A DNA stretch of 64,000 nt from Pseudomonas saponiphila (GTDB taxonomy: Bacteria > Pseudomonadota > Gammaproteobacteria > Pseudomonadales > Pseudomonadaceae). Below, piece after piece: positions 26,829 to 35,984 of the stretch (position 1 is its first letter; the number at the start of each line of letters is the position of its first letter). The notes beneath the pieces were generated by a model. It saw only the letters and a list, made by a program, of their open reading frames with translations. It searched no databases and was not told the DNA's origin. The stretch covers positions 62,001 to 126,000 of the forward strand of contig NZ_FNTJ01000001.1 in assembly GCF_900105185.1 (NCBI RefSeq), given 5' to 3'. The position numbers and the translations under genes were made by a program.

Positions 26829-28343
26829 ATGCTCGAACAGTACGTCAAGAAGATCCTCACCTCGCGCGTTTATGACGTTGCCGTAGAAACCCCATTGCAG
26901 ACTGCCCGCCAGCTCTCCGAGCGGCTGGGCAATCAGATCTGGCTCAAGCGCGAAGACTTGCAGCCGGTGTTCTCGTTCAAGATCCGTGGCGCCTACAACA
27001 AGCTGACCCAGCTCAGCGATGCCGAGCGCGCTCGTGGCGTGGTCACCGCGTCCGCCGGCAACCACGCCCAGGGCCTGGCCCTGGCGGCCAAGGTGCTGGG
27101 GGTCAAGGCCACCATCGTGATGCCCAAGACCACCCCGGAGATCAAGGTCGAAGGCGTGCGCTCCCGTGGCGGCAAAGTGGTGCTGCACGGCGATAGCTTC
27201 CCCGAGGCGCTGGCCTATTCGCTGAAGCTGGTGGACGAAAAGGGCTACGTCTACATCCATCCCTACGATGATCCCCACACCATTGCCGGGCAGGGCACGG
27301 TGGCCATGGAGATTCTGCGTCAGCACCCGGGCCCGCTGGACGCGATTTTCGTTCCGGTCGGCGGCGGCGGGTTGATCGCCGGCATTGCCGCCTATGTGAA
27401 ATACCTGCGCCCGGAAACCAAGATCATCGGCGTCGAGCCGGACGACTCCAACTGCCTGCAAGCCGCCATGGCCGCGGGCGAGCGGGTGGTGCTGCCCACC
27501 GTGGGGATCTTTGCCGACGGCGTGGCGGTGGCGCAGATCGGCCAGCACACCTTCGACATCTGCAAACACTATGTGGATGAAGTGATCACCGTCAGCACCG
27601 ACGAGATCTGCGCGGCTATCAAGGATATCTACGACGATACCCGCTCGATCACCGAACCTGCCGGGGCTCTGGGCGTGGCCGGGATCAAGAAGTACGTCGA
27701 GCAGCGCGGCATCAGCGGGCAGACCCTGGTGGCCATCGATTCCGGGGCCAACGTCAACTTCGATCGCCTGCGCCACGTGGCCGAGCGTGCCGAGCTGGGC
27801 GAGGGCCGCGAAGCCATCATCGCCGTGACCATTCCCGAGAGGCCGGGCAGCTTCAAGGCGTTCTGCGAGGCGGTGGGCAAGCGCCAGATCACCGAATTCA
27901 ACTATCGCTACAACACCGGCAGCGAAGCGCACATTTTTGTCGGCGTGCAGACCCACCCGGAAAACGATCCGCGCAGTGCCCTGATCGCCAGCCTGACCGA
28001 GCAGGGCTTCCCGGTGATCGACCTGACCGACAACGAACTGGCCAAGCTGCACATTCGCTACATGGTCGGCGGCCATGCCGAGAAGGTCAGCGACGAGGTA
28101 GTGCTGCGTTTCGAGTTCCCGGAGCGTCCGGGGGCGTTGTTCAACTTCCTCAACAAGCTGGGCGGGCGCTGGAACATCTCGATGTTCCACTACCGTAACC
28201 ACGGCGCGGCGGATGGCCGGGTGGTCGCGGGCCTGCAAGTGCCGGCCGAGGAGCGTCACCTGGTGCCGGCGGCCCTGGAGCAGATCGGTTATCCGTACTG
28301 GGATGAAAGCGACAACCCGGCGTACCAGCTGTTCCTGGGCTGA
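26829..28343 (+). CDS. ilvA: threonine dehydratase, biosynthetic
   Basis: Predicted 504 aa, the length of biosynthetic IlvA. PLP lysine is K51 in FSFKIRGAYN; the glycine-rich phosphate loop is VGGGGLIAG. The C-terminus carries two ACT-like regulatory repeats (VTIPERPGSFKAFCEAV and FEFPERPGALFNFLNKL) for isoleucine/valine control. It makes 2-oxobutyrate for isoleucine synthesis. A TAGACT -10-like hexamer at 26786-26791 precedes it but no convincing -35 was found. Confidence 0.96.
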   Translation: MLEQYVKKILTSRVYDVAVETPLQTARQLSERLGNQIWLKREDLQPVFSFKIRGAYNKLTQLSDAERARGVVTASAGNHAQGLALAAKVLGVKATIVMPKTTPEIKVEGVRSRGGKVVLHGDSFPEALAYSLKLVDEKGYVYIHPYDDPHTIAGQGTVAMEILRQHPGPLDAIFVPVGGGGLIAGIAAYVKYLRPETKIIGVEPDDSNCLQAAMAAGERVVLPTVGIFADGVAVAQIGQHTFDICKHYVDEVITVSTDEICAAIKDIYDDTRSITEPAGALGVAGIKKYVEQRGISGQTLVAIDSGANVNFDRLRHVAERAELGEGREAIIAVTIPERPGSFKAFCEAVGKRQITEFNYRYNTGSEAHIFVGVQTHPENDPRSALIASLTEQGFPVIDLTDNELAKLHIRYMVGGHAEKVSDEVVLRFEFPERPGALFNFLNKLGGRWNISMFHYRNHGAADGRVVAGLQVPAEERHLVPAALEQIGYPYWDESDNPAYQLFLG

Positions 28344-28383
28344 ACGACTACGCTGAGGAACGGAGCCTTAAGGAAGCGAGAAC

Positions 28384-28812
28384 ATGGAAACACTGACCAC
28401 GTTGAAGGCGCTGCATGTACTGGCCACGGTGCTGCTGTTGGGCAGTGCCCTGGGGCTGGCGATCTGGACTTGGCGCCTGCGCCGCCGGGGTGACACCATG
28501 GTTTACAGCCGGGTGTTGCAGCGTCCGGGGTTGTTCGGTTGGCTGCTGCTGGCCATCGGTTTGCTGAGCTTGCCGTTCAGTGGTTGGGGGATGGTGCATC
28601 TGGTGGGCTGGCCGCTGGGCCAGACCTGGCTCCTGGGTTCCAGCGTGCTCTATACCCTGGGTGCCCTGGCCTGGCTGTGGCTGATGGTGCGACTCAACCG
28701 CCTGCGGCGGGCCAAGGCCGCCAGCGGCCTGACTTTCACCCTGGTGCTGGCGGTGTTCGGCCTGCTGTGTTTTGTCGCCATTGCCGGCCTGATGGGCGCC
28801 AAGCCGGTCTGA
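28384..28812 (+). CDS. DUF2269 family inner-membrane protein (copy 1)
   Basis: Predicted 142 aa with four hydrophobic segments (about 5-27, 47-66, 78-104, 115-138). It begins METLTTLKALHVLATVLLLGSALG, the LKxLHxLxxxxxxG signature of DUF2269. Function unknown. GGAAGCGAGAAC precedes the ATG. The next gene starts 26 bp later and a second DUF2269 gene follows that, so this is the first cistron of a three-gene membrane operon. Confidence 0.78.
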   Translation: METLTTLKALHVLATVLLLGSALGLAIWTWRLRRRGDTMVYSRVLQRPGLFGWLLLAIGLLSLPFSGWGMVHLVGWPLGQTWLLGSSVLYTLGALAWLWLMVRLNRLRRAKAASGLTFTLVLAVFGLLCFVAIAGLMGAKPV

Positions 28813-28838
28813 TCCCGGCGCAAACCTTAAGGATTGCC

Positions 28839-30095
28839 ATGAAGGTTGTTCTGGTGGGGGCCACAGGGTTTGTCGGCCGCCACCTGTTGGCGGCTCTGCA
28901 TGCCGCCGGTCATCAGTTGATCGCCACCAGCCGTTATCCACAGCCGCGCAGCCTGCCGGGGGTGGAATGGCGACAATTGGACCTCGATCGTCTGGGGCAT
29001 GAGCCGCAGCCCTTTGTCCTGCCTGCCGATACCGATGTGCTGATCAATGCCGCCGGGCTGCTGAGCACCGATGCCCGGGCGCTGACCCTGACCCAGGACC
29101 TGGGCACCCGTGCCCTGTTCGATCTGGCGGCAACCCGTGGCGTGCGGGTGCTGCAGATTTCCGCATTGGGTGCCGGGACCCAGCCCCATGTGCCGTTTCT
29201 TGCCAGCAAGGCCGCGGCGGATGATTACCTGCTGCGCTCGGGAATTGCGGCGGTGGTGTTGCGGCCGTCACTGGTGCTGGGCGCCGGCGGTGCCAGCAGC
29301 GGTTGGCTGGCGAAGATGTCGCCCTGGCCGCTGCTTGGGTTGTTGTCCATCAAGGCGCAGATGCAGCCCCTGCATGTCGAGGACTTGAGCGCGGCGGTGC
29401 TGGCGTTGCTCAGGCAATGGCCGCAGGAATCCATGGTTCTGCCCCTGGTCGGCCCGGAACGCATGACCATGGCGCAGTTGCTGGATCGCCTGCGAGCGGC
29501 CCAGGGCTGGGCCCCGGCCCGTTACTTCCAGCTGCCGTCGATACTGCTCAGGCTGGCGGCTGGCGTAGGTGATCGCCTGGGCTGGCGCGCCTTGAACCGG
29601 CAGAGCCTGGCCATGGCTCGCAGCGACAACCTGGCGGATCCCGAGGTGCTGGCATCGGTCTGTGGTTATCACGCGGCGCCCCTGGCGGCCCGCCTGCAGG
29701 ACTGGCCACAGGCGGCGCAAAGCACCCAACTGGCCCTGCGCCCGCTGCTGCTTGCGGTGATGCTGTTGATCTGGCTGGGCACGGCGCTGGTGTGCATCGG
29801 CCCGGGCTATGACTGGGGCCTGCGGATCATGGCCGAGGCGGGCGTGCAGGGCGTCTGGGCAGCTTTGGCGGTGATCGGCGGGTCACTCTGCGATGCGCTG
29901 CTGGGTGTCGGCCTGCTGCTGCGGCGTTGGCGCCGACGGGCCTTGCAGGCGCAGTTGGCACTGATGCTCGGCTACACCCTGATCATCAGCCTGATCCTGC
30001 CGCATTTCTGGTTTGACCCTTATGCTGCCGTCGCCAAGAACCTGGTGCTGATGGTGGCGACCCTCTGGCTGTTGTGGACCGAACCCCGTCGATGA
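28839..30095 (+). CDS. NAD(P)-dependent epimerase-like domain fused to DoxX-like membrane domain
   Basis: Predicted 418 aa in two parts. Residues 1 to about 290 form an extended-SDR domain with the nucleotide motif VGATGFVGRHLL. The C-terminal part, about 300-415, has four hydrophobic helices of the DoxX-like (DoxX_3) type. AAGGA lies 7 bp before ATG 28839. It overlaps the next DUF2269 gene by ATGA. Related SDR-DoxX fusions occur in other Pseudomonas, but the substrate is unknown. The active-site Tyr-x3-Lys pair of classical SDRs was not seen, so it may bind rather than convert a nucleotide. Confidence 0.78.
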   Translation: MKVVLVGATGFVGRHLLAALHAAGHQLIATSRYPQPRSLPGVEWRQLDLDRLGHEPQPFVLPADTDVLINAAGLLSTDARALTLTQDLGTRALFDLAATRGVRVLQISALGAGTQPHVPFLASKAAADDYLLRSGIAAVVLRPSLVLGAGGASSGWLAKMSPWPLLGLLSIKAQMQPLHVEDLSAAVLALLRQWPQESMVLPLVGPERMTMAQLLDRLRAAQGWAPARYFQLPSILLRLAAGVGDRLGWRALNRQSLAMARSDNLADPEVLASVCGYHAAPLAARLQDWPQAAQSTQLALRPLLLAVMLLIWLGTALVCIGPGYDWGLRIMAEAGVQGVWAALAVIGGSLCDALLGVGLLLRRWRRRALQAQLALMLGYTLIISLILPHFWFDPYAAVAKNLVLMVATLWLLWTEPRR

Positions 30096-30559
30096 GCGCT
30101 TACCTGCTGTTGAAAACCCTGCATATCCTGTCCTCGACCGTGCTGTTCGGGCTCGGTGCCGGCTCGGCCTATTACGCCTTGCGGGCCTGGCGCAGTGGTC
30201 GGGTGGAAGTGATTGCCGTGACCTTCAAGCACCTGGTGTTCGCCGATTGGGCTTTCACCGCCACCACGGCGGTGTTCCAGCCATTGAGCGGCCTGGGACT
30301 GGTGCATCTGGCGGGCTGGCCGATCCAGCAGGCCTGGCTGCTGTGGAGCCTGGGGCTCTATGGGGTGGCGGGGCTGTGCTGGCTGCCGGTGGTCTGGTTG
30401 CAGATCCGGGTGCACAAGATGGCGGAGCAGGCACTGCGTGACGGGGTGCCGATGCCGATCCGGGCCAACCTTTATATGCGCTGGTGGTTCGCTCTGGGCT
30501 GGCCGGCGTTTCTGGCCTTCATGGTGATTTTCTACCTGATGGTGGCCAAGCCGGTTTAG
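30092..30559 (+). CDS. DUF2269 family inner-membrane protein (copy 2)
   Basis: Predicted 155 aa with four hydrophobic segments and the same N-terminal signature (LLLKTLHILSSTVLFGLGAG) and C-terminal FLAFMVIFYLMVAKPV as copy 1, which ends in a matching GLMGAKPV. The start is fixed by the 4-bp overlap with the SDR-DoxX gene. The tight coupling suggests a membrane complex of the three products. Confidence 0.78.
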   Translation: MSAYLLLKTLHILSSTVLFGLGAGSAYYALRAWRSGRVEVIAVTFKHLVFADWAFTATTAVFQPLSGLGLVHLAGWPIQQAWLLWSLGLYGVAGLCWLPVVWLQIRVHKMAEQALRDGVPMPIRANLYMRWWFALGWPAFLAFMVIFYLMVAKPV

Positions 30560-30570
30560 GGCCTGTGGCT

Positions 30571-30599
30571 GGCGAGCCGGCTCCTGCAGCCGGCTCGCC
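30571..30599. repeat. compact REP hairpin between convergent genes
   Basis: GGCGAGCCGGCT and AGCCGGCTCGCC form a perfect 12-bp stem with a CCTGC loop. It lies between the DUF2269 gene and the convergent HAD gene and may end transcription from both sides. Confidence 0.7.
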
Positions 30600-30606
30600 G
30601 CGCTGA

Positions 30607-31263
30607 TCAATCGCGCAGGCTGATGACCTGCCATCCGCGCTTCTCGGCTTCGGCCCGCAGGTTCGGGTCGGGATCGACGGCCACCGGGTTGCTGACTTGT
30701 TCCAGCAGCGGCAGATCGTTCATCGAATCGCTGTAGAAGTAGCTGTCTTCCAGGTCGTGGCCGGTTTCTTCCAGCCAGCGCTTGAGGCGGATGACCTTGC
30801 CTTCGCGGAAACAGGGTACGTCGGTGCTGCGCCCGGTGTAGCGGCCTTTATGCATCTCGCATTCGGTGGCGATCAGGTGTTCGACTCCCAGGCGTTGGGC
30901 GATCGGTGCGGTGATGAAGCGGTTGGTGGCGGTGATGATCACCAGCTTGTCGCCAGCCTCGCGGTGCTGATCCAGCAATGCCTGGGCCTTGGGCAAGAGG
31001 ATGGGCTCGATGCAGTCGCGCATGTAGTCGCGATGCCACTGTTCGAGCACGGCCATCTCGGTGCGGCCGAGGATTTCCAGGCAGAAGTTCAGGTACGCGG
31101 CGTTGTCGAGTTGGCCGGCCAGGTAGTCCTGGTAGAACTCGTCGTTGCGGGTCTTGTAGGCGACGGCGTCGAGGAAGCCTCGCTCGCACAGGTAGTCGCC
31201 CCAGGCGTGGTCGCTGTCGCCGCCAAGAAGCGTGTTGTCCAAGTCGAATAAAGCCAGGCGCAT
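30607..31263 (-). CDS. HAD-superfamily subfamily IB phosphatase (SerB-like)
   Basis: Predicted 218 aa with HAD motif [14 protein letters not shown] (Asp7, Asp9), motif II IITATN and motif [13 protein letters not shown]. It belongs to the IB subfamily near phosphoserine phosphatase. In PAO1 the equivalent gene lies upstream of the rppH homologue. Likely a small-molecule phosphatase; phosphoserine is possible because some Pseudomonas HAD-IB enzymes complement serB, but this is not certain. Confidence 0.85.
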   Translation of the reverse strand: MRLALFDLDNTLLGGDSDHAWGDYLCERGFLDAVAYKTRNDEFYQDYLAGQLDNAAYLNFCLEILGRTEMAVLEQWHRDYMRDCIEPILLPKAQALLDQHREAGDKLVIITATNRFITAPIAQRLGVEHLIATECEMHKGRYTGRSTDVPCFREGKVIRLKRWLEETGHDLEDSYFYSDSMNDLPLLEQVSNPVAVDPDPNLRAEAEKRGWQVISLRD

Positions 31264-31407
31264 TGCAGTTACTCACTGAAAAGTCGCGGAAAAAGGTGCC
31301 CAGAATACGGTCTTTTCACAAGAGTGCACATAAGCTAAGCAGCCTCGTTGCTGCATTCCCAAGCTTTGTGGAACAATGCGGCGACATGCGTTTGCGAGGT
31401 TGTAGCC

Positions 31408-31887
31408 GTGATCGACCCCGATGGTTTCCGCCCCAATGTCGGGATCATTCTGACCAATGATGCCGGACAGGTGCTATGGGCTCGCCGTATCAATCAAGAT
31501 GCCTGGCAGTTTCCTCAAGGCGGGATCAACCCCGACGAGACGCCGGAAGACGCCTTGTATCGCGAGTTGAACGAAGAAGTGGGGCTGGAGCGCGAAGATG
31601 TGCAAATTCTCGCCTGCACCCGGGGCTGGTTGCGCTATCGTTTGCCGCAGCGTCTGGTTAGAACGCACAGCCAGCCGCTGTGCATCGGCCAGAAACAGAA
31701 ATGGTTTCTCCTGCGCCTGATCTCCAACGAGCAGCGGGTGCGGATGGATTTGACCGGTAAACCGGAATTCGATGGCTGGCGCTGGGTCAGTTATTGGTAT
31801 CCGTTGGGCCAGGTGGTGACATTCAAGCGCGAAGTGTATCGCCGCGCTCTCAAAGAGCTTGCCCCGCGCCTTCTAGTGCGCGACTGA
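31408..31887 (+). CDS. rppH: RNA pyrophosphohydrolase (Nudix)
   Basis: Predicted 159 aa from a GTG start (31408) with GAGGTT upstream; this gives the family N-terminus [15 protein letters not shown]. The in-frame ATG 60 bp earlier would add 20 unrelated residues. The Nudix box [20 protein letters not shown] plus VGLE is complete. It removes pyrophosphate from 5'-triphosphate mRNA and so starts RNase E-dependent decay. ptsP follows after 22 bp, a conserved pairing. Confidence 0.95.
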   Translation: MIDPDGFRPNVGIILTNDAGQVLWARRINQDAWQFPQGGINPDETPEDALYRELNEEVGLEREDVQILACTRGWLRYRLPQRLVRTHSQPLCIGQKQKWFLLRLISNEQRVRMDLTGKPEFDGWRWVSYWYPLGQVVTFKREVYRRALKELAPRLLVRD

Positions 31888-31909
31888 CGACGGAGTTCGA
31901 CCCCGAGCC

Positions 31910-34189
31910 ATGCTCAATACGCTGCGCAAGATCGTCCAGGAAGTTAACTCCGCCAAGGATCTCAAGGCGGCGTTGGGGATTATTGTATTGCGCGTCAAAG
32001 AGGCCATGGGCAGCCAGGTCTGCTCGGTCTATCTGCTGGACCCGGAAACCAATCGTTTCGTGCTGATGGCCACCGAGGGCTTGAACAAGCGCTCCATCGG
32101 CAAGGTCAGCATGGCCCCCAACGAAGGCCTGGTAGGCCTGGTGGGCACCCGGGAAGAACCCCTCAACCTGGAAAACGCCGCCGATCACCCGCGCTATCGC
32201 TACTTCGCCGAAACCGGTGAAGAGCGTTACGCCTCGTTCCTGGGGGCTCCGATCATCCACCACCGTCGGGTGGTCGGGGTCCTGGTCATCCAGCAGAAGG
32301 AGCGTCGCCAGTTCGACGAGGGCGAAGAAGCCTTCCTGGTGACCATGAGCGCTCAACTGGCCGGGGTTATCGCCCATGCCGAAGCCACCGGTTCGATCCG
32401 TGGCCTGGGTCGCCAGGGCAAGGGTATTCAGGAGGCCAAGTTCGTCGGCGTACCGGGTTCCCCTGGTGCCGCGGTGGGCAGCGCGGTGGTGATGCTGCCG
32501 CCAGCCGACCTGGACGTGGTGCCGGACAAGTACATCACCGACATCGATGCCGAGCTCGCGCTGTTCAAGAACGCCCTGGAAGGGGTGCGCGCCGATATGC
32601 GTGCGCTGTCGGAAAAACTCGCCACCCAGTTGCGCCCGGAAGAGCGCGCGCTGTTCGACGTCTATCTGATGATGCTCGACGACGCTTCCCTGGGCAGCGA
32701 AGTCAAGACCGTGATCAAGACCGGACAATGGGCCCAGGGCGCGTTGCGCCAGGTGGTCACCGATCACGTCAACCGTTTCGAGTTGATGGACGACGCCTAC
32801 CTGCGCGAGCGGGCTTCGGACGTCAAGGACCTGGGGCGCCGGCTCCTGGCCTACCTGCAGGAAGAACGCCAGCAGACCCTGGTCTATCCCGACAACACCA
32901 TCCTGGTCAGTGAAGAACTGACCCCGGCCATGCTCGGCGAAGTGCCGGAAGGCAAGCTGGTGGGGCTGGTGTCGGTGTTGGGTTCGGGCAACTCCCACGT
33001 GGCGATCCTGGCCCGGGCCATGGGTATTCCCACTGTGATGGGCCTGGTGGACCTGCCGTATTCCAAGGTCGACGGCATCCAGATGATCGTCGACGGCTAC
33101 CACGGTGAGGTCTACACCAACCCCAGCGATGTGCTGCGCAAGCAGTTTGCCGATGTGGTGGAAGAAGAACGGCAGCTGGCCCAGGGCCTGGATGCCTTGC
33201 GCGACCTGCCTTGCATCACCCCCGATGGCCACCGCATGCCGTTGTGGGTCAACACCGGCCTGCTGGCCGACGTGGCCCGGGCGCAGAAGCGCGGAGCCGA
33301 GGGCGTTGGCCTGTACCGCACCGAAGTGCCGTTCATGATCAACCAGCGCTTCCCCAGTGAAAAAGAGCAGTTGGCAATCTATCGCGAGCAATTGGCGGCG
33401 TTCCATCCGCAACCGGTGACCATGCGCAGCCTGGACATCGGCGGCGACAAGTCGCTGTCGTACTTCCCGATCAAGGAAGACAACCCCTTCCTCGGCTGGC
33501 GCGGCATCCGCGTGACCCTCGACCACCCGGAAATCTTCCTGGTACAGGCCCGAGCCATGCTCAAGGCCAGCGAGGGCCTTAACAACCTGCGCATCCTGTT
33601 GCCGATGATTTCCGGCATTCATGAGCTCGAAGAAGCGCTGCACCTGATCCACCGTGCCTGGGGCGAAGTGCGTGACGAAGGCACCGACGTGCCCATGCCG
33701 CCGGTGGGGGTGATGATCGAGATTCCGGCGGCGGTGTATCAGACCCGGGAACTGGCGCGCCAGGTGGACTTCCTCTCGGTGGGCTCCAATGACCTGACCC
33801 AGTACCTGCTGGCGGTGGACCGCAACAACCCGCGGGTCGCCGATCTCTACGACTACCTGCACCCGGCGGTGTTGCAAGCGCTGCAAACCGTCGTGCGTGA
33901 CGCCCATGCCGAAGGCAAGCCGGTGAGCATCTGCGGTGAGATGGCCGGCGATCCGGCGGCCGCGGTGCTGCTGATGGCCATGGGCTTTGACAGCCTGTCG
34001 ATGAACGCCACCAACCTGCCGAAAGTGAAGTGGATGCTGCGCCAGATCGGCCTGAGCAAGGCCAAGGAACTGCTGGACGAGATGATGACCATCGACAACC
34101 CGCAAGTTATCCACAGCTCGCTACAACTGGCCCTGAAGAAGCTCGGGTTGGCGCGGATGATCAATCCGGCGTCGAGCAAGACCCTGTAA
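31910..34189 (+). CDS. ptsP: phosphoenolpyruvate-protein phosphotransferase PtsP (EI-Ntr)
   Basis: Predicted 759 aa. An N-terminal GAF domain (about 1-160) precedes the enzyme I domains. The phospho-accepting His is in LGSGNSHVAILARAMG, and the PEP-binding barrel includes EGVGLYRTEVPFM, DIGGDKSLSYF and VSICGEMAGDP. It starts the nitrogen-related PTS relay to PtsO and PtsN, which control nitrogen and carbon responses and, in Pseudomonas, exopolymer and secondary-metabolite traits. Transcribed with rppH. Confidence 0.96.
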   Translation: MLNTLRKIVQEVNSAKDLKAALGIIVLRVKEAMGSQVCSVYLLDPETNRFVLMATEGLNKRSIGKVSMAPNEGLVGLVGTREEPLNLENAADHPRYRYFAETGEERYASFLGAPIIHHRRVVGVLVIQQKERRQFDEGEEAFLVTMSAQLAGVIAHAEATGSIRGLGRQGKGIQEAKFVGVPGSPGAAVGSAVVMLPPADLDVVPDKYITDIDAELALFKNALEGVRADMRALSEKLATQLRPEERALFDVYLMMLDDASLGSEVKTVIKTGQWAQGALRQVVTDHVNRFELMDDAYLRERASDVKDLGRRLLAYLQEERQQTLVYPDNTILVSEELTPAMLGEVPEGKLVGLVSVLGSGNSHVAILARAMGIPTVMGLVDLPYSKVDGIQMIVDGYHGEVYTNPSDVLRKQFADVVEEERQLAQGLDALRDLPCITPDGHRMPLWVNTGLLADVARAQKRGAEGVGLYRTEVPFMINQRFPSEKEQLAIYREQLAAFHPQPVTMRSLDIGGDKSLSYFPIKEDNPFLGWRGIRVTLDHPEIFLVQARAMLKASEGLNNLRILLPMISGIHELEEALHLIHRAWGEVRDEGTDVPMPPVGVMIEIPAAVYQTRELARQVDFLSVGSNDLTQYLLAVDRNNPRVADLYDYLHPAVLQALQTVVRDAHAEGKPVSICGEMAGDPAAAVLLMAMGFDSLSMNATNLPKVKWMLRQIGLSKAKELLDEMMTIDNPQVIHSSLQLALKKLGLARMINPASSKTL

Positions 34190-34202
34190 CCACGGCGTTT
34201 TC

Positions 34203-34246
34203 TTCGCCGGCAAGCAGGCTCCCGTAGGAGCCAGCTTGCCGGCGAA
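34203..34246. repeat. REP pair after ptsP
   Basis: TTCGCCGGCAAGC (34203-34215) and GCTTGCCGGCGAA (34234-34246) form a 13-bp inverted repeat around a GTAGGAGC core. It lies between the convergent ptsP and NRDE genes. Confidence 0.75.
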
Positions 34247-34250
34247 CGTT

Positions 34251-34997
34251 TCAGACCTTCAGTTCGACTTCCCCCAGATGCCCGCCATAAGGGCCAAAGC
34301 TGCGTTCGACCAGATGCCGCGAGCCGTCGGCATTGACGATCAGCGCGGTGCTGGCCCGTGTGCCATAGCTGGGGCTGGCGATGAACACGCTGGACAGCAG
34401 GCTTTCCGTAGCCAGGCCCACCCCGGTGTCCGGCAATTCGGCGAAGGGCGCGGTCTGCGGATCACTCAAGAGCGCCAGCAGGGCCTGCGGTTGTGGATCG
34501 TGCAGCACTTCCTGCAGCGCCGCCTTGGCCTTGAGCAGTTTGGGCCAGGGCGTGTCGAGCCCAGCATTGGACAGACCATAGACACCAGGCTTGAGCAATT
34601 GGGGCTCCAGGTCCTGAGCGTTGTAGTGCCACAGTTGATCGCCAGTGCCCAGCAGCAGGTTGAAGCCTGCGTACTCCACCGAACGGCCGACTACATCGTG
34701 CAAGTAGTCTTCCAGGGCAATGCCGCCGGCGAGAAAGCGCGCCACCAGTTCGCCCCGGGAGCGCCGCGCGGGCGGTTGGTGCGGGTTGCGGATGTTGGTC
34801 AGGGCGGCAAATCGCCCGGCGGCACCGACCCCAAGCCAGGTGCCTCCCGCCTCCAGATCCCGTCCGGCGTGGATCTGCGGCGACTCGGGCCATTGCCCCA
34901 GGGGCAGGCTGGGGCGAGCGTAGAACTCGTCACGGTTGGCCGCGACGATCAGTGGCTGAGCATGGCCCGGCCGCCAGGCGAAAACGATCAAGCACAT
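34251..34997 (-). CDS. NRDE family protein (TANGO2-like)
   Basis: Predicted 248 aa starting MCLIVFAW with the namesake NRDE motif in VAANRDEFYARP, then GGTWLGVGAAGRFAALTNIR. The family has an Ntn-hydrolase-like fold with Cys2 as possible nucleophile; the eukaryotic relative TANGO2 is tied to lipid or heme handling. Bacterial function is unclear. The start at 34997 (CAT 34995-34997) fixes Cys2; the longer upstream frame is noncoding. Confidence 0.85.
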   Translation of the reverse strand: MCLIVFAWRPGHAQPLIVAANRDEFYARPSLPLGQWPESPQIHAGRDLEAGGTWLGVGAAGRFAALTNIRNPHQPPARRSRGELVARFLAGGIALEDYLHDVVGRSVEYAGFNLLLGTGDQLWHYNAQDLEPQLLKPGVYGLSNAGLDTPWPKLLKAKAALQEVLHDPQPQALLALLSDPQTAPFAELPDTGVGLATESLLSSVFIASPSYGTRASTALIVNADGSRHLVERSFGPYGGHLGEVELKV

Positions 34998-35120
34998 TAA
35001 GGTGGCCCCCTGGGTGTTTTTGCTCACTCTACCCACACAACCCCGGGGTATCCATCGCCATCCAGTGGAGTCCGGGGCGGCGCATCCGTTACCATGCCGC
35101 TCCTCTTTTTGGATGCTCCC

Positions 35121-35903
35121 ATGGAATTTCTGCTCTATCTGCTGCTGGGCGCCTGTGCAGGCATACTGGCCGGGCTGTTTGGCGTGGGCGGCGGGATCAT
35201 CATCGTGCCGGTGCTGGTGTTCAGCTTCACCCTGCAAGGTTTCGATGCCTCGGTGCTGACCCATCTGGCGGTCGGTACTTCGCTGGCCAGCATCATCTTC
35301 ACTTCGGTCAATGCGGTTCGCGAGCACCATCGGCGGGGCGCGGTGCGCTGGCCGATCTTCGCCTGGATGGCCCTGGGCATTCTGCTGGGGGCTGGTGTCG
35401 GTGCGCTGACGGCGGAAGCCATCTCCGGCCCGCACTTGCAAAAAATCATCGGCGTCTTTGCCCTGGTCATCGCCCTGCAGATGACTCTGGAACTCAAGCC
35501 CAAGGCCAGTCGCCAGGTGCCCGGCAAGCTGGGCCTGGCCGCAGCCGGTGGGGTGATCGGCTGGGCCTCGGCGATCTTCGGCATTGGTGGCGGCTCGCTG
35601 ACCGTGCCGTTTCTCACCTGGCGCAGCGTGCCGATGCAGCAGGCAGTGGCGACGTCCTCGGCCTGCGGCCTGCCCATCGCCCTGGCCAGCGCCTTAAGTT
35701 TCATGATTCTGGGCTGGCATGATCCGCAGCTTCCGGCTCATAGTCTCGGCTTTGTGTATTTGCCGGCGCTGTTGGGCATTGCCCTGACCAGCATGGTGTT
35801 CGCCCGGATCGGCGCGCGCCTGGCCCACAAACTGTCGCCACGCCTGTTGAAACGCTTGTTCGCCGCGCTACTGTTCTGCGTGGGGACCAGCTTCTTGTTC
35901 TGA
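35121..35903 (+). CDS. TSUP family exporter (TauE/SafE-like)
   Basis: Predicted 260 aa with about eight membrane helices and the two internal glycine-rich repeats GVGGGIIIVPVLVF and GIGGGSLTVPFL typical of TauE/SafE. Such proteins move sulfite, sulfoacetate or related anions; the substrate is not evident. ATG 35121 is preferred over ATG 35094, whose extra nine residues are not hydrophobic-core-compatible; neither has a strong ribosome-binding site (GGA at 35111). Confidence 0.85.
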   Translation: MEFLLYLLLGACAGILAGLFGVGGGIIIVPVLVFSFTLQGFDASVLTHLAVGTSLASIIFTSVNAVREHHRRGAVRWPIFAWMALGILLGAGVGALTAEAISGPHLQKIIGVFALVIALQMTLELKPKASRQVPGKLGLAAAGGVIGWASAIFGIGGGSLTVPFLTWRSVPMQQAVATSSACGLPIALASALSFMILGWHDPQLPAHSLGFVYLPALLGIALTSMVFARIGARLAHKLSPRLLKRLFAALLFCVGTSFLF

Positions 35904-35926
35904 GTGATGACGCAATCCTGGCTTAA

Positions 35927-35952
35927 TCCCGGGCTGGCAGTTTGCCCCGGGA
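35927..35952 (+). other. stem-loop between the TSUP gene and lgt
   Basis: TCCCGGG and CCCGGGA pair across an 12-base loop 24 bp after the TSUP stop. There is no U-run. Weak terminator or 3'-end stem before the lgt start. Confidence 0.4.
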
Positions 35953-35984
35953 CATTTGAGTTCTAACCCTTACGAGGAGTCGCA

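Noticed and set aside
31850..34114. 754-codon open frame on the minus strand
   Set aside because: Exact antisense of ptsP, produced by GC-rich third positions. Similar shadow frames lie opposite cadA (39315-41591), ilvD (59346-61316), serA and ilvA.
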